From Prevotellaceae bacterium (GTDB taxonomy: Bacteria; Bacteroidota; Bacteroidia; Bacteroidales; Paludibacteraceae): a stretch of 8,624 bases of DNA. The stretch's first letter is position 1, and each line of letters opens with the position of its first letter. A program made the translations under genes and the position numbers. Shown piece by piece: positions 1 to 6,339 of the stretch. The stretch lies in NCBI GenBank assembly GCA_031290375.1, contig JAITNR010000014.1, forward strand, positions 1 to 8,624, written 5' to 3'. The notes beneath the pieces are model-generated. The model saw only the letters and a program-made list of their open reading frames with translations. It searched no databases and was not told the DNA's origin.

Positions 1-25
1 CCTCTAATGTTAATTTCTGTCTCAT
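1..25 (-). CDS. Possible 5' end of a leftward gene, cut by the window edge
   Basis: A minus-strand ATG at 25-23 opens a frame that runs to the window edge without a stop (M-R-Q-K-L-T-L-E, 8 codons). A GTG two codons upstream (31-29) is in the same frame and could be the start instead. A Bacteroidetes-type -7 element lies about 27 bases upstream (59-52), which would give a short leader. Only the promoter-like motif and the open frame support this call. The product cannot be recognised from eight residues. Confidence 0.25.
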
Positions 26-51
26 TTTCACGACGCTTAAAGTTTACGACG

Positions 52-59
52 CAAAGATA
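52..59 (-). promoter_or_regulatory. Putative Bacteroidetes -7 promoter element for the leftward edge gene
   Basis: The minus strand reads TATCTTTG, an exact match to the TAnnTTTG -7 consensus of Bacteroidetes. No good TTTG -33 element is seen about 20 nt upstream, so this is weaker than the other promoters in the window. A 7-nt direct repeat ACGACGC (30-36 and 46-52) lies just downstream and could be an operator, but that is inference. Confidence 0.4.
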
Positions 60-110
60 ATAAAAATTTTAATAGGATGGCGTTTTTTATGTAATTATTT
101 TGGTATTTAT

Positions 111-166
111 GCCACCCCACCCGTAGGGTTGAACAATGATATTAATTCAACACATCCGGGCTAAAT
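111..166 (-). repeat. Interspersed hairpin repeat, copy 1 (partial, minus orientation)
   Basis: Read on the minus strand this begins TTTAGCCCG and continues GTTGAATTAATATCATTG, then TTCAACCCTACGGGT. The same blocks occur in the same order in the copy at 5871-6117. The middle hairpins are missing, as is the 3' half that carries the CCGTAAGT hairpin, so this looks like a degraded or internally deleted copy. It lies in the gap downstream of the DUF3943 gene, next to two microsatellites. Confidence 0.65.
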
Positions 167-170
167 AAAG

Positions 171-210
171 TAACTGAATAACTGAATAACTGAATAACTG
201 AATAACTGAA
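171..210. repeat. Octanucleotide microsatellite (TAACTGAA)5
   Basis: Five exact tandem copies of the 8-mer TAACTGAA, with no interruption. It directly abuts a pentanucleotide array and lies about 58 bases beyond the stop codon of the DUF3943 gene, outside any recognisable gene. It is a candidate slipped-strand site. A length-dependent effect on the promoter at 52-59 is possible but unproven. Confidence 0.97.
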
Positions 211-245
211 AATACAATACAATACAATACAATACAATACAATAC
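211..245. repeat. Pentanucleotide microsatellite (AATAC)7
   Basis: Seven exact tandem copies of AATAC follow the octanucleotide array with no spacer. Five- and eight-base units are not multiples of three, so slippage would shift frames if the region were coding, but no convincing gene crosses it. Confidence 0.97.
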
Positions 246-268
246 ATTATTTATTTTTCATTGCTTAA

Positions 269-1882
269 TTAATCCATATTAAAAATAGTATACGTCAATT
301 TAAAGCAATTTTCCGTTGATGAGGTTTCGACATCGTCCAGATAATTGTAGTGCGTTTTTCGGAAATAAAACCGTTGTTCTGCACTCAGCCTCAATTTGCG
401 GGAAAGTTGTACCCCGATATTAACATTTATACTGCTCAGGCGGGCGTTCCCTTGGTTGCCCTGCACGTTGGCATAATTGAGATTTGTATTTTCGGGCAAA
501 CCGTTGATTTCCGCTTCGGCAGAACCATAACCGTAAGAGGTGAAAATGTGATAATGCACAAAACGCAACTCGGCATTCCAACGTTTTCCGAAAGACACAA
601 AAGTGTTTAATTTAACACTATAGCCATTTCCCAAATTATAATCACGGTTATTCGCTGTAAAATAATCAGATTCGCTCGCACCAAGCAAAATAAGATTGGC
701 AAACAAACCTCCGCTAAAACGCGGCTTCATACTCTGTTTGCGTGGCTTCATATAGAACAATCCTCCTCCAAAAGATGCTGTTTCGGCATATTCATAAGGT
801 TTGCTACCCCCTTCAGTCAACGGATTTGAGGCAGAATAATGGAAGTGTTGAAATATGCCTGCCAGCCAATAGTTGTTTTTTTTGTTCCATTCCTTACCAT
901 AAATTAATCCTAAAACATCTACGTTTGAAACAAGCGGCTGATTTCCAATAACATTGAAATCAATATTGGCAGTAAAAAAGTCATAAGGACTGCGTACATC
1001 GTCTATGATAGGGTTTCCATAGATAATTCTCGTATTCAATGCCATGTTCATACTTCCTCTATTGCCTTCAAAGTCGGTAATAAAACGGTTAGAAACAGAA
1101 ACGCCAAGCATAAAGGGATATTCCGAATAAACTGACTTGTTCCCATAGCTATAAGGTCGATATCGCCACGCATTGCCGCTAACAATGCGGTTGAACATGT
1201 CCATAGGCGAAATAATTCCGGCAAGCAGTTCCCGTCCGAAACGTCCCCAACCACGCTGGCTGTCATTCAGAATAAGATGTGAAAGGCGATGCGTAATTTC
1301 ACCAAACGCTATTCCCCCGATAGGCGTTGCAATAAGGTCGTTCAAAGAGGCAGGCTCATTCTCGCCGAAACATTCCCACATAAGACTGCCACCAACGGCA
1401 AAAGGGATAGACTGCCAAAAATTAAGTCCGTTAGAACGTGCTGCATTAAAATAGAGTCCGCCGTTGTAAGGATGCCAAAAAAAGTTAGTGGCTATAAAGT
1501 CATTATCCCACACAAAACCGTGTTTGAAATTGTACTTTATAGTGTCTAAAGTTACTATTGCCCACGGTTCTTTCAACACATAACGGTCAAAAATGTTCAA
1601 TCCGATATTCTGTCCGATAACCTCTGCCACTGCCAACCAGGGTTTAGCAATATTATGTTGATAATTTGTACCTGAAAACAATGGCAATATACTGTCCTGT
1701 TGGTTGGTTTGTGTAAATTTCATTCTGTCGGTAACAGGCAAACTTTGCAATACGGTACGACTGTAAGGGTTTATCAACTGTTGAGCTGAAACTGTTGATG
1801 TAATCAAAAAAGGGAAACAAAAGACGAATAAAAGAGTTTTTAGTCTTCCTGTGTTGCCCATTTTCATGTTTTGTTGAAACAT
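269..1882 (-). CDS. DUF3943 domain-containing secreted protein, probably outer-membrane beta-rich
   Basis: The 537-residue protein starts with an export signal: basic residues near K7 and R13-K15, a hydrophobic core at about 17-31, and a V-S-A site suggesting cleavage after residue 33. Starts at M1, M6 or M8 all keep this signal, so the exact start is open. Residues about 105-235 match what I recall of DUF3943, with W-D-N-D-F near 125, H-P-Y-N-G-G-L-Y near 137, R-S-N-G-L-N-F-W near 149 and a glycine-rich G-G-I-A-F-G-E near 189. The remainder to 537 is rich in alternating aromatic and polar stretches typical of beta-barrel strands, so an outer-membrane location is inferred. No biochemical role is known for the family. 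The gene lies 36 bases after the MBL hydrolase on the same strand, with no promoter motif between, so the two are probably one transcript. Confidence 0.85.
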   Translation of the reverse strand: MFQQNMKMGNTGRLKTLLFVFCFPFLITSTVSAQQLINPYSRTVLQSLPVTDRMKFTQTNQQDSILPLFSGTNYQHNIAKPWLAVAEVIGQNIGLNIFDRYVLKEPWAIVTLDTIKYNFKHGFVWDNDFIATNFFWHPYNGGLYFNAARSNGLNFWQSIPFAVGGSLMWECFGENEPASLNDLIATPIGGIAFGEITHRLSHLILNDSQRGWGRFGRELLAGIISPMDMFNRIVSGNAWRYRPYSYGNKSVYSEYPFMLGVSVSNRFITDFEGNRGSMNMALNTRIIYGNPIIDDVRSPYDFFTANIDFNVIGNQPLVSNVDVLGLIYGKEWNKKNNYWLAGIFQHFHYSASNPLTEGGSKPYEYAETASFGGGLFYMKPRKQSMKPRFSGGLFANLILLGASESDYFTANNRDYNLGNGYSVKLNTFVSFGKRWNAELRFVHYHIFTSYGYGSAEAEINGLPENTNLNYANVQGNQGNARLSSINVNIGVQLSRKLRLSAEQRFYFRKTHYNYLDDVETSSTENCFKLTYTIFNMD

Positions 1883-1918
1883 ACTTTGTTCGTTTGTTCA
1901 ATTAAAGGTGCATATTTT

Positions 1919-2770
1919 TCAATTTTCGGATATAAATCTGAATCCCTGTGTTTCTTTCTTTATTTTGCCAACGGCTGGCAACGGTATGTGCATCCCTGCT
2001 ACAGTAAGATTATTTTCGAGAACAAACTCAAAAACCTTTTGACGTGTTTGTGCTGCCTCTTCGGGATTGACGTCATAAGACACAGACTGTTCGGGATGCG
2101 GCATCTGTATTGGCATAACGTGAGTAATATCACCCCAAAAGAGTATCTGTTTTTCGCCTGCACCTGCCAAATACATCGTATGTCCGGGAGTGTGACCGTA
2201 CGCCGCAATAGCCTTTATGCCCGAAATTATTGTCTTTTCCTTATCGTTAATGTCAAAAATTATCAGCCTGTTTCTGTATGCCTGTACAATCCGGGCAAAA
2301 AGGACGTTGCCGTTATTGTGCCAATAGTCATATTCTACTCGGTTGATGTACAAGTCTGCATTTGGGAAAACGGCAACAGCATCTTTGCCTGTCAAACCGC
2401 CAATATGGTCGCCGTGTCCGTGGGTGATAAGAACAGCATTGATTTTTTCGGGCGTAAGTCCGTAATTTTTAAGATTTTCTACAAGTTTATTCCCTAATCC
2501 TGCATCTATCAAAAGGTTGGAGTCGTTTTTTTGAACCAAAAAAGAATTGATTGCAGAATTATATTCGCCTGTTGGAATATACTTTTTTAGCGTGTCGGAA
2601 TTTGGATTTATCAAGATATCCACACTGCCTGTACGACTTGCATCATTCAGCACAAAGAACTTGTAATCAGCATTTTGCATGGAATTTTGAGTTGTTTTAC
2701 TTTTTGAACCGCAGGAATAAGAGCAAGTCATTGTACAAATGAGAAACAGAGAAAAATTTAGTGTCTTCAC
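1919..2770 (-). CDS. MBL-fold metallo-hydrolase, probable lipoprotein
   Basis: This 283-residue protein has the full zinc-binding set of the metallo-beta-lactamase fold: H117-x-H119-x-D121-H122 in T-H-G-H-G-D-H, H197 in G-H-T-P-G-H, D214 in W-G-D and H261 near the C-terminus. A dinuclear metal hydrolase is therefore expected. The arrangement resembles the lactonase-like and general hydrolase branch, but the substrate cannot be read from sequence. The N-terminus has a short hydrophobic segment ending in S-Y-S-C20-G-S. This fits a lipoprotein signal, although the lipobox is imperfect and C16 is an alternative. The start codon is GTG: an in-frame TAA lies six codons upstream with no ATG between. 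It is the first gene of a likely two-gene unit with the DUF3943 gene. Conservation of all metal ligands suggests an active enzyme. Confidence 0.88.
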   Translation of the reverse strand: MKTLNFSLFLICTMTCSYSCGSKSKTTQNSMQNADYKFFVLNDASRTGSVDILINPNSDTLKKYIPTGEYNSAINSFLVQKNDSNLLIDAGLGNKLVENLKNYGLTPEKINAVLITHGHGDHIGGLTGKDAVAVFPNADLYINRVEYDYWHNNGNVLFARIVQAYRNRLIIFDINDKEKTIISGIKAIAAYGHTPGHTMYLAGAGEKQILFWGDITHVMPIQMPHPEQSVSYDVNPEEAAQTRQKVFEFVLENNLTVAGMHIPLPAVGKIKKETQGFRFISEN

Positions 2771-2843
2771 AATGGATTTAAAATTTTATTAGTTAATTTT
2801 CAAGTTTCACAGAGTTGTTGAAAACGGTGTGAATTTTATACTG

Positions 2844-2851
2844 CAAAGTTA
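2844..2851 (-). promoter_or_regulatory. Putative -7 element for the MBL/DUF3943 operon
   Basis: The minus strand reads TAACTTTG, matching TAnnTTTG, about 74 bases before the GTG start. A clear TTTG -33 box at the usual spacing is absent, so confidence is moderate. It lies just outside repeat copy 2, which begins at 2899. Confidence 0.45.
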
Positions 2852-2898
2852 GATATTTATTTTTAAATCTGAAAGGCTTTTTTCAAGCAATGGTTCAT

Positions 2899-3043
2899 TT
2901 AGCCCGATAGGGCGTTATGTGAATAACCGCAGGTGAAACCTGTGGAAATTGCAATATCCCACTTATCAACCCTACGGATTGAGGAGTTGGTAGTCTTCAA
3001 CTGTAAGTTTCATTTACGGTTATTAACATTCTATCTTACGGAT
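2899..3043 (+). repeat. Interspersed hairpin repeat, copy 2
   Basis: The first 24 bases (2899-2922) are identical to 5871-5894. Successive small hairpins follow: GCCC-GATA-GGGC (2902-2913); CCGCAGGT/ACCTGTGG with loop GAA (2927-2945); an imperfect TCAACCC/GGATTGA with loop TAC; CTGTAAGT/ATTTACGG with loop TTC (3001-3019); and ATCT/GGAT with loop TAC (3033-3043). The linker GGTTATTAACATT is shared with copy 3. This copy has one CAACCC hairpin where copy 3 has two, and an extra 14 bases (2923-2936) between GTGA repeats. It fills most of the gap between two divergently transcribed genes. It could be a non-autonomous mobile repeat or a structured RNA. Confidence 0.85.
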
Positions 3044-3170
3044 AAAAATGCAACTTTCTTGCAAATTTTATTTCATTTTGGTATATTTTTTCCCGTTCCA
3101 CTTTTTTCGCACAAAAATAATCTGTTTTTTTATAACAGGTCAGCATCAGTTTCAGTCTTAAAATTTATTT

Positions 3171-3202
3171 TTTGCAATAAATAAAATTTATATGTAATTT
3201 TG
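3171..3202 (+). promoter_or_regulatory. Bacteroidetes-type promoter for the GH57-like gene
   Basis: TTTG at 3171-3174 and TAATTTTG at 3195-3202 are separated by exactly 20 bases, matching the -33/-7 consensus of Bacteroidetes. The second element ends 38 bases before the ATG at 3241, giving a leader of about 30 bases. Confidence 0.75.
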
Positions 3203-3240
3203 CTGAAGAATAATTTTGTTCTCAACAAAACAAATAATGT

Positions 3241-4536
3241 ATGAAAACTATCAATTTTATTTTCAGGGTACACCAGCGTTTTAACCTTAAACGCTATACG
3301 TTTTTTAATATCGGCAACGACCACTACTACTACGATGACTATGCCAACGAAGCACAGCTTGGCAACAACATCGAAAACTGTTATCTGGAGGCTAACCACA
3401 CCCTTCTGGATATGATAAACAATTCAAATGGCAGGTTCAAGGTGTCGTTCGCCATTACGGGGCTTGCTTTGGAGCAGTTTGAACAATTCGCCCCCGAAGT
3501 GATTGAAAGTTTTCAGGAACTGGCAAAAACGGACAAGGTGGAATTTCTGGCAACAAATTATGCCCACTCGCTTGCCTCTCTCTATGACGAAGACGAGTTT
3601 GAGCGTCAGGTAAAGATGCAGTCGGGCAAAATCAAACAACTTTTTGACTGTATCCCAACCGTTTTTGCAAATTCGGCATTGATTTATTCCGATGAAATTG
3701 GCGAAAAAATATATAAAATGGGCTACAAAACCATTGTCGTAGAGGGAGCAAAGCATGTCTTGGGCTGGAAAAGTCCCAACTTTGCCTACCACCACGCCTA
3801 TCTGAACAAAGTGAAGATTTTGGTCAGGAACAGCAAACTCAGTGACGACATCAACTACAGATTTTCGCAGTGGAACTGGAATCAATACCCGCTGACCGCC
3901 GAAAAATTTATCAGCTGGATAAAAAACTCCACCGAAAATGAGAATGTTTTCAACATTATGATGGGTTATGAGGCTCTTGGCATTTTGAATCATAAAAACA
4001 GCGGTATATTCGAGTTTTTCCGTGCATTGCCGTTTCACTCCATAGAAAACGGCATCACCTTTTCTATGCCTATGGAGAGTGCCGAACGGTTCAAGTCTGA
4101 AGGGGCATTGTCGGCTCTTTATCCGTTCTCATGGACGGACGAGGAGAAAGACACGTCCGCATGGTGCGGCAACGACCTTCAACACGAGGCACTGGAAAAA
4201 CTGTATTCGCTTTCGGAAAGAGTAAATCTCTGCTCCGATTTTATGCTGAAAACAGATTGGTACAGGTTGCAGGATTCGAGTAACTTTTTCTATATGAATA
4301 CCAAACACTATTCTGATGGAAGAATATATGCCCAGAAAATTCCATACGAATCAGCATATCAGGCATTTATGAATTATATGAATATTCTGAGTGATTTCAT
4401 TGAAAGAGTAAAGGCTCAATATCCGTCTTCTATTGAAAATGAAGAACTTAATGCTCTGTTAAAGACCATTGATAATCAAGAAGAGGAAATAGCTGAACTT
4501 GAAAAACAGATTAAGAAGTTGAAATCAAAAAAGTAA
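3241..4536 (+). CDS. GH57 alpha-amylase-like protein lacking both catalytic residues
   Basis: This 431-residue protein belongs to glycoside hydrolase family 57, resembling the alpha-amylase-like proteins of Bacteroides. Family regions visible in order are V-H-Q at 10-12 (followed by R13 where active members have P), K-V-E-F-L at 99-103, V-F-A-N-S-A-L-I-Y-S at 141-150, E-G-A-K-H-V-L-G-W at 168-176, M-G-Y-E at 241-244 and W-C-G-N-D-L-Q at 308-314. In active relatives, as I recall them, the third region reads F-R-N-T-E-L-I-Y with Glu as nucleophile, and the fifth reads M-D-Y-E-T-F-G-E-H with Asp as acid/base. Here these positions are A146 (GCA) and G242 (GGT). The rest is intact and the reading frame is open, so a non-hydrolytic, perhaps glucan-binding or regulatory role is more likely than amylase activity. 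Residues 399-431 form a charged coiled coil. The usual glycogen-debranching and glycosyltransferase neighbours are absent, and it has its own promoter. Confidence 0.88.
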   Translation: MKTINFIFRVHQRFNLKRYTFFNIGNDHYYYDDYANEAQLGNNIENCYLEANHTLLDMINNSNGRFKVSFAITGLALEQFEQFAPEVIESFQELAKTDKVEFLATNYAHSLASLYDEDEFERQVKMQSGKIKQLFDCIPTVFANSALIYSDEIGEKIYKMGYKTIVVEGAKHVLGWKSPNFAYHHAYLNKVKILVRNSKLSDDINYRFSQWNWNQYPLTAEKFISWIKNSTENENVFNIMMGYEALGILNHKNSGIFEFFRALPFHSIENGITFSMPMESAERFKSEGALSALYPFSWTDEEKDTSAWCGNDLQHEALEKLYSLSERVNLCSDFMLKTDWYRLQDSSNFFYMNTKHYSDGRIYAQKIPYESAYQAFMNYMNILSDFIERVKAQYPSSIENEELNALLKTIDNQEEEIAELEKQIKKLKSKK

Positions 4537-4539
4537 TGT

Positions 4540-4571
4540 TTTGAAAAATTGGCTAAACTTTTGTACCTTTG
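4540..4571 (+). promoter_or_regulatory. Strong Bacteroidetes-type promoter for the thiolase gene
   Basis: TTTG (4540-4543), a 20-base spacer and TACCTTTG (4564-4571) match the Bacteroidetes -33/-7 consensus exactly. The -33 box begins three bases after the stop codon of the GH57-like gene. The start codon is 73 bases beyond the -7 box, leaving an AT-rich leader. This argues that the thiolase is transcribed independently of the gene before it. Confidence 0.8.
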
Positions 4572-4644
4572 CAGATTGTCTTTTTTTTAATAAAAGAAAT
4601 AATGAATTGTTATAAAAATCATCATAATTATAAAACTATAAAAA

Positions 4645-5829
4645 ATGAATAAGGAAGTGGTAATTGTGTCGGCGGCAAGAACGCCGGTAGGAAGTTTCAA
4701 CGGCTCATTGAGCGGCTTTTCGGCAGTAGAAATTGGAGTGATAGCAGCGAAAGAGGCTATTAAGCGTGCAGGTATCGCGCCTGAAATGATTGATGAAACC
4801 ATAGCGGGCAACGTTTTGGGTGCAGGTTTGGGTCAGAATGTGGCTCGTCAGGTGGCAATTCACGCAGGAGTGCCGGTGAGCAGCCCTGCAATGACGCTGA
4901 ATATCGTCTGCGGTTCAGGTTTAAGGGCAGTTTCTTTGGCTGCGCAGATCATTCAGACAGGCGATGCAGACGTTATTTTGTGCGGCGGAACGGAGAGTAT
5001 GACCAATGCCCCATACCTTTTGCCAAATGCCCGTAACGGCTATCGTATGGGCGATGGGCAAATAGTAGATTCTATGATTAAAGACGGATTAACAGAGGCT
5101 TTCAGTAATGTTCACATGGGTGTTACGGCTGAAAATATCGCAGAAAAGTGGAACATCTCCCGACAGGAACAGGACGAATTTGCCTTGCAAAGCCAAACAA
5201 GGTGTGAGGCAGCACAAAAAGCGGGCAAATTTGCTGACGAAATTGTTAAAGTCGAAATTCCGCAAAAGAAGGGTGAACCTAAAATTTTCGATATGGACGA
5301 GTTCCCACGACATGGCACTACCCTCGAAGCGTTGTCAAAACTAAAACCTGCTTTCAAAAAAGAGGGAACGGTTACAGCAGGCAATGCCTCAGGTATCAAT
5401 GACGGAGCGGCTTTTCTTGTGTTGATGTCCAAAGAAAAGGCTGATGCTTTGGCACTTAAACCTCTTGCTCGCATAAAGGCGTATGGCACTGCGGGTTTAG
5501 ACCCTCAAATTATGGGCTACGGACCTGTTTATGCCACACAAAAGGCACTGAAGAGCGCATCTATGAAAATCGAGGATATCGAACTTGTTGAAGCTAATGA
5601 AGCCTTTGCTTCTCAATCAATTGCCGTTGTCAAGGATTTGAAACTTAACCCTGAAATTGTCAATGTGAATGGCGGAGCTATCGCTATTGGACATCCTATT
5701 GGTGCTTCGGGTGCAAGAATTTTCATCTCGTTGATTTACGAGATGAAACGCCGTAATGCCAAAAATGGCTTGGCAACCCTGTGTATCGGCGGAGGGCAAG
5801 GCACAGCAGTGATTATTGAAAATCTGTAA
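4645..5829 (+). CDS. atoB: Acetyl-CoA C-acetyltransferase (biosynthetic-type thiolase)
   Basis: This 394-residue cytoplasmic thiolase should condense two acetyl-CoA to acetoacetyl-CoA and CoA, or run the reverse cleavage. All catalytic elements are visible: nucleophile C89 in N-I-V-C-G-S-G, N318 in E-A-N-E-A-F, H350 in G-H-P-I-G-A-S-G and C380 in C-I-G-G-G-Q-G. H157-M158-G159 lies in the CoA and substrate loop. Length and C89 numbering agree with the well-studied acetoacetyl-CoA thiolases of about 392 residues, so short-chain specificity is likely, though a broader beta-ketothiolase cannot be excluded. Unlike in many butyrate-forming clusters, no hydroxybutyryl-CoA dehydrogenase or crotonase gene adjoins it. 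It has its own promoter. The stop codon TAA (5827-5829) lies inside a 9-bp stem and inside the left arm of an inverted repeat. The symbol follows the enzyme name; thlA or phaA would fit equally well. Confidence 0.95.
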   Translation: MNKEVVIVSAARTPVGSFNGSLSGFSAVEIGVIAAKEAIKRAGIAPEMIDETIAGNVLGAGLGQNVARQVAIHAGVPVSSPAMTLNIVCGSGLRAVSLAAQIIQTGDADVILCGGTESMTNAPYLLPNARNGYRMGDGQIVDSMIKDGLTEAFSNVHMGVTAENIAEKWNISRQEQDEFALQSQTRCEAAQKAGKFADEIVKVEIPQKKGEPKIFDMDEFPRHGTTLEALSKLKPAFKKEGTVTAGNASGINDGAAFLVLMSKEKADALALKPLARIKAYGTAGLDPQIMGYGPVYATQKALKSASMKIEDIELVEANEAFASQSIAVVKDLKLNPEIVNVNGGAIAIGHPIGASGARIFISLIYEMKRRNAKNGLATLCIGGGQGTAVIIENL

Positions 5830-5864
5830 TTCATGCGAATTACGGGTTGAAAAGTGTTTTTTTT
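5824..5864 (+). terminator. Possible weak terminator at the end of the thiolase gene
   Basis: A 9-bp stem with one T-G pair (5824-5832 with 5837-5845) and loop ATGC contains the thiolase stop codon. A run of eight T follows at 5857-5864, but 11 bases separate stem and T-run, so this is not a canonical intrinsic terminator. The same bases form the left arm of the long inverted repeat at 5828-6147, and the two structures would compete. Confidence 0.3.
5828..5853. repeat. Left arm of a ~26-bp inverted repeat enclosing repeat copy 3
   Basis: The reverse complement begins TTTTCAACCCGTAATT, identical for 16 bases to 6123-6138. After one mismatch, GCAT and AATT also match, with one extra base in this arm. 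The arm starts within the thiolase stop codon. It could be a terminal inverted repeat of a small mobile element, or the closing stem of a ~320-base RNA. Confidence 0.8.
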
Positions 5865-5870
5865 GGCTTG

Positions 5871-6117
5871 TTAGCCCGATAGGGCGTTATGTGAAACCTG
5901 TGGAAATGCAATATTCCGCCTATCAACCCGTATGGGTTGAATTAATATCATTGTTATTGTCGTCGGCGCGATTTTGAAAATCGTGCCTTATTGTCTTGTA
6001 CGCACCGATTAAAATCAGCACGAGTAAGCGTTTTGTTCAACCCTACGGGTTGAGGTGTCGGGCATTGTCAGCCAGCCGTAAGTTTTACTTACGGTTATTA
6101 ACATTTGTCCTACGGAC
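5871..6117 (+). repeat. Interspersed hairpin repeat, copy 3 (longest)
   Basis: Most of the gap between the thiolase and the toxin remnant is this element. It begins with 24 bases identical to copy 2. Hairpins in order are GCCC/GGGC (5874-5885), TCAACCC/GGGTTGA with loop GTAT (near 5923-5940), a 10-bp stem with a 3-base loop at 5965-5987, TCAACCC/GGGTTGA with loop TAC (near 6037-6053), CCGTAAGT/ACTTACGG with loop TTT (6076-6094) and GTCC/GGAC with loop TAC (6107-6117). Between the two CAACCC hairpins it has about 100 bases not seen in copy 2, part of which (ATTAATATCATTG) is shared with copy 1. No gene is visible inside it. Confidence 0.87.
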
Positions 6118-6122
6118 AGTAT

Positions 6123-6147
6123 TTTTCAACCCGTAATTTGCATAATT
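6123..6147. repeat. Right arm of the inverted repeat enclosing repeat copy 3
   Basis: Reads TTTTCAACCCGTAATT followed by TGCATAATT, the counterpart of the left arm at 5828-5853. It starts five bases after the last hairpin of copy 3 and ends 36 bases short of the stop codon of the AbiEii remnant. Confidence 0.8.
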
Positions 6148-6183
6148 CATTTTTAAAGACGAAAAGCGTCATATTGTGCTCGG

Positions 6184-6339
6184 TTAACTGCAACGGCAGG
6201 AATTATTGATAAATGGTGAAACAGACAGGCAATCCAAAATTAGCAATTGAATATACTCTTTGAGCATATATTTTTGGAGGTCCAGATTGTTACGGATTTG
6301 CGGTGGAAAATAATTTTGTATTTGTTCCAAATTTGTCAT
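6184..6339 (-). pseudogene. Truncated AbiEii-type toxin (nucleotidyltransferase) remnant
   Basis: A minus-strand ATG at 6339-6337 overlaps the antitoxin stop codon as ATGA, the tight coupling expected in AbiE operons. The frame gives 51 residues: M-T-N-L-E-Q-I-Q-N-Y-F near the start and L-K-E-Y-I-Q-L-L-I-L-D at about 26-36. This resembles, from memory, the N-terminus of Bacteroidetes AbiEii/AbiGii toxins, which are normally well over 200 residues. The frame ends at TAA (6186-6184) just before the place where the nucleotidyltransferase G-G-T motif should appear. I found neither that motif nor the following catalytic Asp motif in the bases beyond. The toxin is therefore non-functional. The lost 3' part is replaced by sequence leading into the inverted repeat at 6123-6147. 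Confidence 0.65.

Noticed and set aside
171..245. CRISPR-like array
   Set aside because: The units are 5 and 8 bases in direct tandem with no spacers, so these are microsatellites.
1871..2497. 208-codon plus-strand open frame
   Set aside because: It lies antisense to the MBL hydrolase, whose metal-binding motifs are unmistakable; its translation is Cys- and Phe-rich with no recognisable domain.
3424..4038. 204-codon minus-strand open frame
   Set aside because: It is antisense to the GH57-like gene, which has family motifs and a consensus promoter; the translation resembles no family.
5112..5489. 125-codon minus-strand open frame
   Set aside because: Antisense shadow of the thiolase gene, with Ser/Ala-rich content reflecting the codons opposite.
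5824..5864. Canonical intrinsic terminator after the thiolase
   Set aside because: The stem is AT-rich and 11 bases separate it from the T-run; kept only as a low-confidence feature.
5830..6183. A coding mobile element or transposase gene in the repeat-filled gap
   Set aside because: No open frame of useful length or transposase motif is present; the sequence is dominated by short hairpins.
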